A stretch of 64,000 nt of DNA, from contig NC_134036.1 of the NCBI RefSeq assembly GCF_964204645.1, positions 2,354,001 through 2,418,000 on the forward strand, read 5' to 3'. This DNA comes from Tubulanus polymorphus. Lineage: Eukaryota > Nemertea > Palaeonemertea > Tubulaniformes > Tubulanidae. This document shows positions 35,495 through 47,007 of this stretch, piece by piece. Each line of letters begins with the position of its first letter. Position 1 is the stretch's first letter. The notes under the pieces are model-generated. The model saw only the letters and a program-made list of their open reading frames with translations, was not told where the DNA came from and ran no database searches. The translations under genes and the position numbers were made by a program.

Positions 35495-35960
35495 TCTACC
35501 ATCCGATGAAACGTAACGCGTAAACGTTACACCACACAGCTGTGGCAGTTACAACGTTACGTTCGGTTGACGTTATAACGTAAAAACGTCAACGCGCTAG
35601 AACGACGAACAAACGCCAGCTAATTGTCTAGCGAACGTCAATTTTACAAGAACGTTTGAGAGACGAGAAACGGCAACGTTCGACACTCTCAAACGTGACG
35701 TGAATAACGCTTCAGCGTTATATAGCGTTCACGTCGAGATATACGTTTTCCATTAATACGTAATAAGTAACGTAAAGATAAGCCGTCGGATTAATGCACG
35801 CTGTTCGAGTGAATGTTGCGCCCGAACGCAACAACAACGGCGGCAACGCTGGCGACGTTATTAATGCGTTTTAGAAAAAAAATATTACGTTGATAAATCG
35901 CGACGTAAGAAAAAATGAACGTTAGAAATGAACGTTAAAAAATGAAGCTGAAGTAGGAAG
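35495..35960. other. TAACG/CGTTA island (largest)
   Basis: More than a dozen TAACG/CGTTA words occur in 465 bp, including AAACGTTACACC, CAACGTTACG, CGTTATAACGT and AACGTTAGAAATGAACGTTA. By composition about one is expected. There is no fixed period and no open frame of note. Confidence 0.7.
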
Positions 35961-36869
35961 TTTGTTTAAACTAAAACTTGTCTAAAGCATCAAGTGGCTT
36001 ATTGCATTAATACACAAACCACTTATCTTCACTTCAATATTCTCACCAGCTCTTTAAATGAATAAGGGCTTCATAATGATATAGGCATGAATTAAAGGGT
36101 GCAACCGAACATTTTTGACTCAAAGAAACTTTTTTATGTTGAGTGGGATTTATTTGGTCTATCTTTTTTGCGTCTGTTCATCTTTCACTCTCATTCTGGA
36201 TTTATTTCTAATTGAAAGGAGTTTGAGATTCGGAGTCATTCAGTTGTGTTGAACACACTGTTTAAAGCTCAACTGTAAATCTGGAGGATTGGGAGGTTTA
36301 AACAGGGGGTCATTCTGATGGAGGTTAGGGAGGGGGTGAAGTGTATGTTCTAGTTGCAGACGATGCATGCTGCTACACTGCTGCTGAAATATTGATGCAG
36401 TCAGTCGTCTGTTTCAGTCGCGTAGGAGGTTACAGTGAAGTACCAATAAAGATTAAGACAATAAATTGTGTCCCCATTCTGAATGACGCTTAGATATTTA
36501 TGGCAAGTGCGATCTGTAAGTGCAATCTGCATTCTGCGTAGATAATCGTCGCAAGTGCATTGTAAACATAATTTCATCGCTGATACGTGAGATAGATCAG
36601 GATAGGTTAGTTGGGTTGGGTGAATTCTCAGACGCCGACACTTCTCCTAGGTACTTGGTACTGTCTGACGTCCCGAGTTCGAAACTTGTTAATTTCGCCC
36701 AGAAAAATAAAGAAGGCTGAGTGATTTTACGAATGGGTAAATCTAGATTCCCCGTTTCTTCGGTTCAAACAGTGTCCATTTTCTTGATAAATTTCACGCT
36801 TAAAAAACTTCAGTTATCACTGATAACATAAAAGTAACTGACAGCATTTGAGTGGGCCGGGTGAAAGTG
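35961..36869. other. noncoding stretch
   Basis: A GCAGACGA at 36356-36363 is followed by CTG triplets to 36386, and an A-variant on - at 36405-36412. No gene recognised. Confidence 0.4.
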
Positions 36870-37080
36870 GCTTAATCATTTGAGACCTAAGACCATTGTA
36901 GTTCGATGGTCTATCAAACAATGAACACCATTCTTGAAATTTAAGACTAATCTACTATCTTTGTTACAGTTATGGTCCAAAAGTGTTCTTAAATCTTAAG
37001 ACTGGTCTCAAGTTCTCAGTTGGTTTTAGATAAGTTTTAGATCTCAGCTACGACTGTGCAACCGGTCCCTGAGAGTCCCA
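36870..37080. mobile_element. compound AGACCAGTCTTAAG-family element
   Basis: The left part reads GAGACCTAAGACCATTGTAG and AAATTTAAGACTAATC on +. The right part (GGTCCAAAAGTGTTCTTAAA, TTAAGACTGGTCTCAAGTT, CGACTGTGCAACCGGTCCC) is the same family on the minus strand, so two partial copies face each other. Confidence 0.6.
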
Positions 37081-37849
37081 TCTATTTAGAATCACTTTAA
37101 TAGAAAATCAGTAATTCATAAATAAATGAATAAAAACCCAAAGTTTTCTCATGAAACTGAATTTCGAGTGTTAAAAGAAGTTCTGTCAAGATTTTTCCGC
37201 GAGTTTTCTTCCCATCCGATGAAAAAGTTTTCCTGTTTAACGTCTCTCAAATATCGCTTAATTGGAAATCATTTGAAGCAAAAAAAAGCTATAAAGTTCC
37301 CCATGAATCTGGATTGCAAGGATGAACGTCTCCTCGATTGGAAAGGAAAAAAATCCAAGGATGACGAACAGAAAAAGTAACTTCTGACATTTCCCGCTAA
37401 TTAGCCAGACGACATTCGCCGTTTGACAGATTCACGATTTACAACACACAACAACGCGATCACGCGACATAAGATTTAGGACATAAGTCATGCGACTACT
37501 GGTTTGTTTCAACGTACACGGATGAATAACGGAAATTATGTGTCGTCATATCCGGTGAACGGATATTGTGTACTTTGCGATAAAGAGATCGAGTGTGGAG
37601 CCGGTGTTTGCGTGTGTGTCGTCTGCCCGCGCGAGAAACGAACGAAGATTTCATCGTCCGTTAAGCGTCAGTGTATCTAAACCGCTAGGTATCTTTGATC
37701 TGTTTTTTTTTTTCAGAGGAAAATTTTATGGGTGAGCACCCCTGTGCTTAACGTTTATATATTTAGATTTGTTGAAATTTCACAAGAGGCGGAAGGTCTC
37801 GTGTAACTATTAACAATAACAGCTAGGTTTCCAGACAGGTATTGCCCAA
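37081..37849. other. noncoding stretch with microexon-like signal
   Basis: A long polypyrimidine run ending in TTTCAG (37702-37716) is followed by 15 nt and then GTGAGC, a good acceptor and donor around a possible 15-nt exon. A GCAGACGA lies at 37619-37626 on the minus strand. The 84-codon frame at 37126-37380 is Lys-rich and unrecognised. Confidence 0.35.
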
Positions 37850-38450
37850 GACATACAAGGGGTACTCATTATGACCATTGGCATTGCCCATGATATCACA
37901 ACAAGGCTATATTGGCCCAGCCCAAAACATTACGACAAGGCTATTGGCACTGCCCATGACCTTCCGACAAGGCTATTGGCACTGCCCATGACATTACGAC
38001 AAGGCTATTGGCACTGCCCAAGAGATTTCAAAAAGGCTATTGGCATTGCCCATGACATCCCAACAAGGTTATTGGCACAGCCCATGACATCCCAACAAGG
38101 CTATTGGCACTGCCTTAAACATTCCAACAAGGCTATTAGCACTGCCCAATACGACCATTGGCACTTCTCAAGATATTCCAAGTAAACCATCGGCTTAAGA
38201 CCTTCCCACAGGAATCATCAGGACAGCTCAGTACAATATTGCAAAGCGCGCCAACACGACCATTGTTTCTGCTCAAGATCGTTCCATCAAAGAACATTGG
38301 TACTGCTAAATCTTTATCAGTACCATCGGTACCGCTGAAGATATCTTATCACGACCATAATGGCACTGCTCTCAAAAACATTCCAACAAGAATCATCAGC
38401 AGTGCTGATGGCATTCCAATAAGACCATTGATACTACTCAAGAAGAATCA
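37850..38450. repeat. 36-bp minisatellite (AAGGCTATTGGCACTGCCCA)
   Basis: About eight good units between 37870 and 38140 contain ATTGGCACTGCCCATGACAT followed by a variable middle (CACAACAAGGCT, TACGACAAGGCT, CCAACAAGGCT). Degenerate units with CCATTGG, CTGCTCAAGA and ATTCCA continue to about 38450. Open frames of 104 and 148 codons here are repeat-derived. Confidence 0.88.
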
Positions 38451-38599
38451 TCAACTCAAAAGTCGAGAACGATCAGTACTATTTGTTACCTACAAGGCGA
38501 CCAAGGAAAACTTTGAAAATGCCTTAAAAGCGCAAACATTCCTTCACAAGTTCCACCCGCATTCTCATACACTCCAATGCACTCGATTAAACTCGGTTA

Positions 38600-39115
38600 A
38601 ATAAAACCCGTCGTAACTTTTAACATCAATCCGGCGTGAATATCGATTATTGCCAATATGCGTGGGACGAACGCTGTAACCTACCAGCCAACGGACAACA
38701 ATGATATACGTTCGCACCGAGAGGTATTAGTGGTATTTGCAACAATACCGCCGATACTGTTAGCAACGACGTTAACGTAAATTCTACTTATAGGACGTCG
38801 TTTGACGTTGCGGACGCGTAAATCGTAATAAACCGCGTAACGCTCGCTTAACTACAATGATCGTAATAACGCACAATAATGATAAACAATGGTTGTTACG
38901 TGCGTTTTACGTTACGACGTCGAAGACGTTTTCATAACGCTATCAATTCGCGGGACGTATAAACAACAATCGTTGTAATGTAACGCTGCGTCGTAGATTA
39001 ATTTACCAGCGTAAGAATGTCGACAACGTGTTCGCGTCATTAAAACGCGTTTATCCTGACGTTATGACAACGACGGAATTGTAATCTATTTTCCATTAAG
39101 CGGTCGTATATTTAA
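38600..39115. other. TAACG/CGTTA island
   Basis: About nine TAACG/CGTTA words plus many AACG/CGTT words in 500 bp, such as GACGTTAACGTAAA and TTACGTTACGACGTCG, where about one TAACG/CGTTA is expected. CpG-rich against an AT-rich background. Confidence 0.65.
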
Positions 39116-39214
39116 TTGTTTATGATTGTGGACTCGTTGGCCCGTATCCTACTACCCCAATAGCCTCTACCCTCTCTAATATCACTCCACTTGCTCCCCT
39201 GCATGTTCAGTCTG

Positions 39215-39375
39215 TGTAATCGCCATTTCGTCTGGCCCTCAAGGACACGGCGTCACTGATGGAGTCCTTGTTGGGTAAACATCATTTTGTCTGGCCCATA
39301 TGGACACTGCGTCACTGGAGGAGTCCTTGTTGGGTAGACATCATTTGTCTGGCCCTCAAGGACACTGCATCGGTT
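39215..39375. repeat. tandem repeat, about 65-bp unit
   Basis: CATTTCGTCTGGCCCTCAAG, GACACxGCGTCACTG and GGAGTCCTTGTTGGGTA recur near 39220, 39283 and 39337. Two full units and a partial third. Confidence 0.8.
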
Positions 39376-39709
39376 GGAAGGCCTCGAATCGTCTTAAGAA
39401 TTATATCACTATATGAATCTTTTAGAAATCCTAAATCGGCTGAATGTTGATGAAATGTCTGCCGTTTGAAGCTGATTTTCTGATAAAAATTTCTCAGACG
39501 AAGATTTTGATAAAATATCTAAACGTTTGAGCGTTTGAAGACGATTTTCTAATTAAGAATATATCTCAGACGAAGCCAGGACGATCGGGAAAAATTGAAA
39601 ACGTGTCAAGTTTCTTTTCAAACGTAATGGAATTATGTAATAATGTTCTATCGAGTTTGAAATGGTTTTCAGGTTGGTTCAAAAAAATATAGGAATCGTG
39701 AGTATTAGT
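39376..39709. other. short noncoding stretch
   Basis: GACGATTTTCT and ATCTCAGACGAAG words repeat at 39470-39575, suggesting a small duplication. Nothing else recognised. Confidence 0.4.
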
Positions 39710-40317
39710 CGGGTGCCCTCTCTCTCCCCCTCTCCCTTTCTCCCTCTCCCTCTCTCTCTCTCTCCCTCTCTCTCTCCCCCCCTCTCTCCCTCTCCCTCTC
39801 TCCCTCTCTCTCTCCCCCTCTCTCCCTCTCCCTCTCTCTCTCTCTCTCTCCCTCTCTCTCTCTCTCTCTTCCTCTCTCTCTCTCCCCCTCTCTCCCTCTC
39901 CCTCTCTCCCTCTCTCTCTCCCCCTCTCTCTCTCTCTCTCTCCCTCTCTCTCTCTCTCTCCCTCTCTCTCTCTCCCCCTCTCTCCCTCTCCCTCTCTCCC
40001 TCTCTCTCTCCCCCTCTCTCCCTCTCCCTCTCTCTCTCTCTCTCTCCCTCTCTCTCTCTCTCTCTTCCTCTCCCTTTCCCTCTCCCTCTCTCCCTCTCCC
40101 TCTCCCTCTCCCTCTCTCCCTTTCCCTCTCTCCCTCTCCCTTTGCCTCTCTCTCTCTCCCACTCCCTTTCCCTCTCTCCCTCTTCCTTTCCCTCTCCCCT
40201 CTCTCCCTCTCCCTCTCCCTCTCCCTCTCTCCCTCCCTCTCTTCCTCTCCCTTTCAATCTCTCTCTCCCTCTCCCTCTCCCTCTCTCCCTCTCCCTTTCT
40301 CTCTTTCCCTCTCTCAA
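39710..40317. repeat. 600-bp polypyrimidine microsatellite (CCCTCTCTCTC)
   Basis: The + strand is nearly pure C and T for about 600 bp, with nested longer-period structure: CTCTCCCCCTCTCTCCCTCT blocks recur around 39770-40060, and CCCTTTCCCTCTCT blocks dominate after 40070. Perfect polypurine-polypyrimidine tracts this long can form triplex (H-DNA) structures. The very long open frames on both strands encode Ser/Pro/Leu or Arg/Glu/Gly repeats and are not credible genes. Confidence 0.97.
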
Positions 40318-40959
40318 CAAAACACTCCAAGAGGCGATAAAAACTACAATGTCGACGCTAATGGAATTCTATAAAGGAGCAATCGGTGACCAGCAGAAAA
40401 TAACTAAACCCAATAAAGATTTTTATTCGGTATTCGTTAGAACCGAAACGTGTTTTAAATGGCTAAAAGAATCAGACAATAAAATAGGCACGACTCGTAC
40501 CGAACTGCGGGGGTCGAAAGCACATTCAATACAGATTAAAGTAAATAAGTAAATATTGACTATTGAAGCACTTATGTTTGGTGACAGTGGCCACTGTGCG
40601 GTCAGAATATATGTACCGGCAAACTACTGTCTTTTATAAAAGATTTAATGAATGAAATGTTACTCTTATGTCTGTCTCGAGGCTTCAATTCCCACCGGTG
40701 AATTATATGTGGGTTTTGTAATTTCTGGTCGATGTTTGAAGGAAAGGATTTAATTAAGAATAGATAATGGGATATAATGGGATTTATCGTATACAATAAA
40801 TCAGGCGGTGTTATGACTAAGAGGGTCAGAAGGTTTGATTTGAAAACATTGACCTTCATTTCATATTGAGTGAAGTTTTCAATCTGTAGCCTGTAATCTG
40901 TAGCCTGTAACCTGCAGCCCTTCAGGCATATACTTGATGAAAGTGTGTTGATATATGTC
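40318..40959. other. noncoding stretch
   Basis: Short CTGTAGCCTGTAAT tandem words at 40883-40918. No gene recognised. Confidence 0.4.
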
Positions 40960-41130
40960 TAATGTCTAAAGTTCTTAGTTAATTATGAATTAGAAATGTC
41001 TCAGGTGAAGCACTGAACACGTGTGATGAGTGGACGATCAGTTTTTGAAAGTTGCGCTGATAAAATGTCTAATGTCTGGTGTTTGTAGTTCATTTTCAAT
41101 TAAAAATGTCTCAGGTGAAGTACTGATTAA
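40960..41130 (-). repeat. inverted relative of the 110-bp repeat at 46 kb
   Basis: Read on the minus strand it carries CACCTGAGACATTT, AATGAACTACAAACACCAGA, ATTAGACATTTTATCAGCGC and AAAACTGATCGTCCAC, the same order as the unit at 46010-46400. A second, more diverged partial unit lies just upstream (TCTAATGTCTAAAGTTCTTAG). Confidence 0.8.
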
Positions 41131-41830
41131 ACTGATTAATTTATTTATAGCATTATTGTTAAAGCTTTCAACGATTAGTGATGCGACGATTCAATTTCAT
41201 TTTGAAATATTTATTTTCTTATTTTGAAATATCTATTTTGATATATCTTTTTTCCCCCTCTCTTTTCTCTCTAATGCGTCCTAGAATTAGTTCCCGAGAT
41301 CCTCGAGGCTTTCAATTCCAAACGTAACGAAGATTTTAAACCGTATTTAAGCCGATTTACTCCCAGGGTCGTCTGCCAAAGATCGGAAACGTTACAGAAT
41401 TAATACTATCTACAATCTGTTTATTTGAGAGTGGTTTCCGAAAAACGTCAAGGCTTTCATTTCTTCTAGCATCCACTAATAGCTGGGGTTTTTTTCAAAA
41501 TCCAAATAGTACTTTACGTAAAAAGAGGATGTGACAATTTAACAAAAAGCGCACAGTCCTCGAAAAGAGATTTTAAGGAACCCTCGGGTGAGACATCAGG
41601 ATTAAAATCTAGATCTCCTAATGCTCGCATCGTACGAGGAAGTCAAAGCTACTAAGAAGGCTACAGCTGAAAGGTTGTTTTGAGTAGCTACATTCAAACG
41701 ATACCTTGAACTAACCGATCAAAGACTATATGTTTACAATTTACGAGAATCGAAAAAGGGATAAATAAATGTGCACAGATCTTAAACATATTAAAGACCT
41801 AACTTAAGCCCTTGTACTAAATAATTCAGG
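41131..41830. other. noncoding stretch
   Basis: A GCAGACGA on the minus strand at 41369-41376 is the only listed motif. No gene recognised. Confidence 0.4.
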
Positions 41831-41935
41831 GTCCGGTTTTATAGACTGGTATTACCTTTAACCCGGGGGCTAACTCAATTGATAATGAATTGAGCTAGCC
41901 CCCGGATTAAAGGTAATGCCTGTCTTTAAAACAAC
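41831..41935. mobile_element. hairpin element with GTTTTATAGACTGGTATTACC ends
   Basis: Left arm GACTGGTATTACCTTTAACC then GGGGGCTAACTCAATT pairs with right arm AATTGAGCTAGCCCCC then GGATTAAAGGTAATGCCTGT across a 7-bp loop. The stem is about 45 bp with few mismatches, the most perfect dyad in the window. The GTTTTATAGAC tip relates it to the repeats at 28240 and 52498. Confidence 0.85.
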
Positions 41936-43298
41936 GTCCAGGATTTTAGAACATCAGAATCATTTTTAATTCTAAGGTACCTCCAACGTCTGAGATATTC
42001 GTCCGAGAAAATTACCCGATCTTATCTTATAGGAATAGGCTGCGTTAACGTTTGCGGAAATTGTTGAAGGCCCCCGACTAATTATGATTTCAAACATTTT
42101 TAGGCGAATGTTTTTCGTTGTCGTAAAATCCTTTTGAAATATTTTTTATGGACTCCATGGACTCCAAAGAATTCATGCTCCACACGAAATAATGGGTTTC
42201 GGGCCCAAACGAATGATTTAATTATCTAAACGGCCGTGTAGTTTGTCTCATTCCTCAGAAATGTATTCCACAAATCAAATTCACAATCAATGAGTCATTC
42301 ACGGTTTTGGTACAGAACATACTAATATATTTGTTCAAAAACGACTTTCATTGTTGTAAATTTTATCGATTCAATCAATCAAATTCAATGCGTAAATATA
42401 TATAATTAAACCCCCGACGATTGTAGATTTTTTTCTTGACTCTCCTCAAAACGGCTGTCGACTAACGCAAACATCGTGACGTCGTAAATTCTAACGTAAA
42501 ACGCTGTCAAATCGAACCTCTAATTACAACAATGCCGACCAGTACCGACAAACCACAGAGACATTCCAACGGCTTCGACTGTGAGCTCTAAGCGGCATAA
42601 ATCAAAGCAGGTTTAAGTATCGTAATAGTTGCGCCGTTTGTGGTCGCGGCATTGAAAGGTTTTGAAAGTAACCACAGCTTTTTCCTCCCGAGTTAATAAG
42701 CACCCTATTACCGGACTCTGACCGCCTGAAGGGCATTGTCGCAGCTAACAGTGTCGCAAGCAGCGAGAGTGGCTACATTGGAAAATATCATGGAAAAGAA
42801 ACCAAAATAGTGAATCAATAACACTAATTGTATAGTATTAATACTTGTTTCGCTGTATCAGCCATAATCAGAGCTTATTCAAAAACAAAACTAGATTCAA
42901 ATTTACTCGTAAGAGTCCTCCACTCGAATATAGACTCTTGGCTAGCCCGATGTCCTTTCCCTTTTTATATCATCTACATAATCAGCTTGATGATTTTATG
43001 AAAAGTGTTCGTTATAAAGCACATGAATAAAGAAATAATAGTATTATTATTATTATCATGAATGATAGTTTTGCTGTAGGCTAGCAAAGCAGCAAAGTCT
43101 CGATCCAAATTTCTTATCTTCGAATTTAACTGTGTCGGAAATGTTTATTAACGATATGAGGAGCTTATTGAATGTTTTGACTTCATCCCAGTAATGTAGG
43201 GAGGCTGCAAGGAGCGCGGGTCATTTCTAACAACTGATATCGTTTTTTCACTTATGTTTCGGGCAGAACCTTTCCAACTATATTCACAGTTTATTCGA
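41936..43298. other. noncoding stretch
   Basis: A short AACG-rich patch lies near 42470-42520. No gene, RNA or repeat family recognised. Confidence 0.35.
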
Positions 43299-43317
43299 TA
43301 TATATATATATATATAC
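43299..43317. repeat. (TA)n microsatellite
   Basis: About nine TA units in an AT-rich setting. Confidence 0.9.
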
Positions 43318-44189
43318 AGTTAACTGAGTAGAAATGGGGGGTGAGGGGAGGAGAGGGGGGTGCGGTATTGTAGGGTGCAGATATCACTTGTTATCATTCA
43401 CCAATATACAAGCAACACAACAATACATCTCCTAACAACAATCGCTCGTCCAGACATTAATCCTGATTAATGACCGTTTATTAGCTATATCCAATGTCAT
43501 CCGTTTCAGTAACACGCCGCGGCTATTGTATGTCTACATGTATACGGGACATTTTCCGTTGTGGGCTTTCAGGCCCAAATAAACCCAACACAACACACGT
43601 GTTCTTTATTGTTCGGAGCAAAAGCCCCCTGACAAATATTCGTGATAGTTTACGAACAGTTAACGAGATTTTTATTGCCGGACATTTTGTGAAATTGCGA
43701 CCGAAGTCGTTTTAATTTCACGCCTTGAGTCCGCCGGTCGATAATGTCTAAAATAATTTATTACCCCAATAAAAACTATAGGCCCTGAATTAACTATATT
43801 TTTGTTTTAACTCCTACAGAATTTTAATATTTTCATTTTTTGATATGTAGTTTTTTTCTGAACAGATGAGGGAAATTTTATATTATCATTTATTTCATAG
43901 GTCAGACCTGACGAGTTGTTATCACTGACTGAAAAGGGTTTTTTGCCTAAATTCTAAGGAACCGAATTTTATCCGAAGATTCAGATACCCCAATAAATCC
44001 CCCAAATAGTTTTTAAACTTACTGTTGAATTTTTATATCATCTTAGGATCACAAACTCATGGTGTTTCGTCTCCGGAAAAAAATTTAGCAAAAGATTAAA
44101 ATATTTTTTTCGCATTTTTTTTTTAGTTCTAAGTGTCTATGGATATCAGATAATCTAGTACTGAGTCTACTTTATCAAACTATCGTACG
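43318..44189. other. noncoding stretch
   Basis: AT-rich with several T-runs and a G-rich patch at 43335-43362. No gene recognised. Confidence 0.35.
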
Positions 44190-44780
44190 TCTGTGTGTAT
44201 ATATGTAAATACAAGTGCCTCAAAACTCGATATATCTAGAATTACAACAAATTAACTAGCAATCGATATATCCAATCATAATACCACTCTCACTATATAT
44301 CTTGATATTTTCAGCTGTTGAATTGAGATTTAGCTGATATTCTCAACACTTCGAGTGGAAAAAATCTCTCCAACTTCGAATCGATATATCCAATCATGAT
44401 TATACTTATTTCTATATACTCAAATGATATATGGGAGCTGTTTTGGAGTGAAAATCTCAGTTATATCGATATATCAGACATAAATCCGATATTATCGACT
44501 AAACTATCATATATATTTCAGACTACAAGATGTGTATCGACAACAAGATGTTATCACCTAAAATCTCATACATTTCGAATAAAATCTCAAATTATCAACA
44601 TCACATATCATCAGTCGATATTTTCCGATAATCATACTATCGAAAACAGCTCAAATCTCTCAAACTATGGTAAGAGAATATATCATTACTGAAATATCAA
44701 TATATCAACAGACACATCAATATCAGATCATTACAATGATAATTATTACATATGTTCTATATGTTTGATATATGAGATAG
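44190..44780. repeat. GATATATC-word-rich AT stretch
   Basis: CGATATATC, GATATATC, AATCTCA and ATATCAATATATC words recur without fixed spacing over 600 bp. Vocabulary overlaps with the 7550-7990 stretch. Confidence 0.5.
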
Positions 44781-44867
44781 TTTTAATTACGTTCGATTTA
44801 TGGAAAGGTTGTATGTAACAGCACTTGGAATGGACAGACGATACACACTCTCACAATCAGGCTCTGT

Positions 44868-45375
44868 ATCTAGTTCCACAGAGTTGTAGCGTTTAGACTC
44901 AATCGTAAACGGAAAAGAAAATTTAAATTATGGTGAAATTGCTATCCACGAACATCCTACTTATATTTAAATATTCACCCATACATCATATCGTTAGTTT
45001 TTTCTGTGAGCTAAAGCAGACGGTTTTTTTGCTTTGGTTTCTTTTCTCTCGAACAAAATTAACTTATCCTAGTAATACTGACCATTGAATCATTACAAAT
45101 ATTTATTTTTCTTGCTCGCAGGATAAACTAATTCTACTAAATCCCATCGTGGAATCTATTTATTCATAAGTTATATTGTTAATTTCTTCTTTGACTAAAG
45201 CAAATTTAATTCTTTATTCTTGCTTTTCTTTTTGTTTAACAAGATAAACTGATTCTACTAAATCTGATCATGGAATCATTATCTGCAAGACTGCCAATGT
45301 CAAGCCAAGACCAAAGAATTAACTTATTTCTAAAGATTCCTTTATCTCAGAACTGTGGAAATCTGGGTCCTGATC
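44868..45375. mobile_element. possible 500-bp element with GTTCCACAG ends
   Basis: The left tip CTAGTTCCACAGAG and right tip CAGAACTGTGGAAATCTGGG then TCCTG resemble the terminal repeats of the family at 18166 and 32976. The interior differs and holds an internal direct duplication (ATAAACT(A/G)ATTCTACTAAATC near 45123 and 45245). It could be a longer member or chance flanking of two fragments. Confidence 0.35.
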
Positions 45376-45767
45376 GTGCCAATGGTCTTGGAATTAATCC
45401 GAATATTTTCAAGGTATTGATCTCAGACCCGCGAAGATGATTTACGAAGACTTGGAATAAATAATAGCAAAAAAAACATGGAATAGATCTGAAAATTTTG
45501 TTTCGACCGATGGACCAAAGGTGGCAAATCACCTGAGAAAAAAAAATGCGTCAGCGACATATACGCCAAACTGTGCATTTAGCAGCGAGAGAATAAATGA
45601 AATAAAATTTATAATACCACGAATAAATATTTGAACGACTAATTAAACACAGTACAGGGTGTTTTATTATACTCAAAGTGGCACGAATCGCAGAAAGGTG
45701 TCACACGAAGTATTACTCAAACGACCCACTGTCTAATGTCAAACCGAAGCCCGTAAATACGACAGTT
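45376..45767. other. short noncoding stretch
   Basis: Nothing recognised. Confidence 0.35.
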
Positions 45768-47007
45768 CGAGGTGCGAGGAATGAGGGCTAGAAAATTATT
45801 CCGTCAGACGATTCTCTGGAATTTTTATTTGCGAAGTGTTAAGTCAATATTACGCGAAGTGCCCATAAAAATGAACTGCGAACCGAGAGAGTTTTTAACC
45901 GATTGCGATAAAAAGCTAATTAATCGCTTAGTCTGGTTTAATGCACCTTATCGCGCAGATATCGTCAATCTGCAGCCTGGACCCTCTACCCTGTAACCCC
46001 AAAATGAACAACAAACACCAGATATTAGACATTTCATCAGCGCACTTTCAAAAACTGATCATCCACACTTCACATGTGTTCAGTGCTTCATCTGAGACAT
46101 TTCTAATTGATAATGAACTACAAACACCAGACATTAGACATTTTATCAGCACATTTTCAAAAACTGATCATCCACACTTCACATGTGTTCAGTGCTTCAC
46201 CTGAGACATTTCTAATTGAAAATGAACTACAAACACCAGATATTAGACATTTTATCAGCGCACTTTCTCAAAAACTGATCGTCCACACTTCACATGTGTT
46301 CAGTGCTTCACCTGAGACATTTCTAATTGATAATGAACTACAAACACCAGATATTAGACATTTTATCAGCACACTTTCTCAAAAACTGATCATCCACGAT
46401 TGACGCTATGTTCGATACCACAAATACCAGAGACATCGAGGTGCGAGGAATGAGGGAAATTTCGGGCTAGAAAATTATTCCGTCAGACGATTCTCTGGAA
46501 TTTTTATTTGCGATGTGTTCAGTCAATATTACGCGAAGTGCCCATAAAAATGAACTGCGAACCGAGAGAGTTTTTAACCGATTGCGATAAAAAGCTTATT
46601 AATTGCTTAGTCAGGTTTTTATGCACCTTATCGCGCAGATATCGTCAATCTGCAGCCTGGACCCTCTTCCCTGTAACCCCAAAATGAACTACAAACACCA
46701 GATATAAGACATTTTATCAGCACACTTTCAAAAACTGATCGTCCACACTTCACATGTGTTCAGTGCTTCTCCTGAGACATTTCTAATTTAAAATGGACTA
46801 CAAACATCAGATATTAGACATTTTATCAGCACACTTTCAAAAACTGATCGTCCACACTTCACATGTGTTCAGTGCTTCACCTGAGACATTTCTAATTGAA
46901 AATGAACTACAAACATCAGATATTAGACATTTTATCAGCACACTTTCTCAAAAACTGATCATCCACGATTGACGCTATGTTCGATACCACAAATACCAGA
47001 GACATCT
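45768..47007. repeat. nested segmental duplication with internal 110-bp array
   Basis: Unit one (45768-46436) and unit two (46437-47007) both start CGAGGTGCGAGGAATGAGGG, share about 240 bp of near-identical unique sequence (CCGTCAGACGATTCTCTGG, CTGCAGCCTGGACCCTC), then carry three to four copies of a 109-111 bp repeat with CAAACACCAGATATTAGACA and CACATGTGTTCAGTGCTTC, and end with GACGCTATGTTCGATACC. Unit two has fewer internal repeats. Confidence 0.92.

Noticed and set aside
36590-36690. tRNA-like B box GAGTTCGAAAC
   Set aside because: No matching A box at the right spacing and no acceptor or anticodon stems could be drawn.
39566-40552. Open frames of 213-296 codons on both strands
   Set aside because: They translate a CT/GA microsatellite into Ser/Pro/Leu or Arg/Glu/Gly repeats; low stop content follows from composition.
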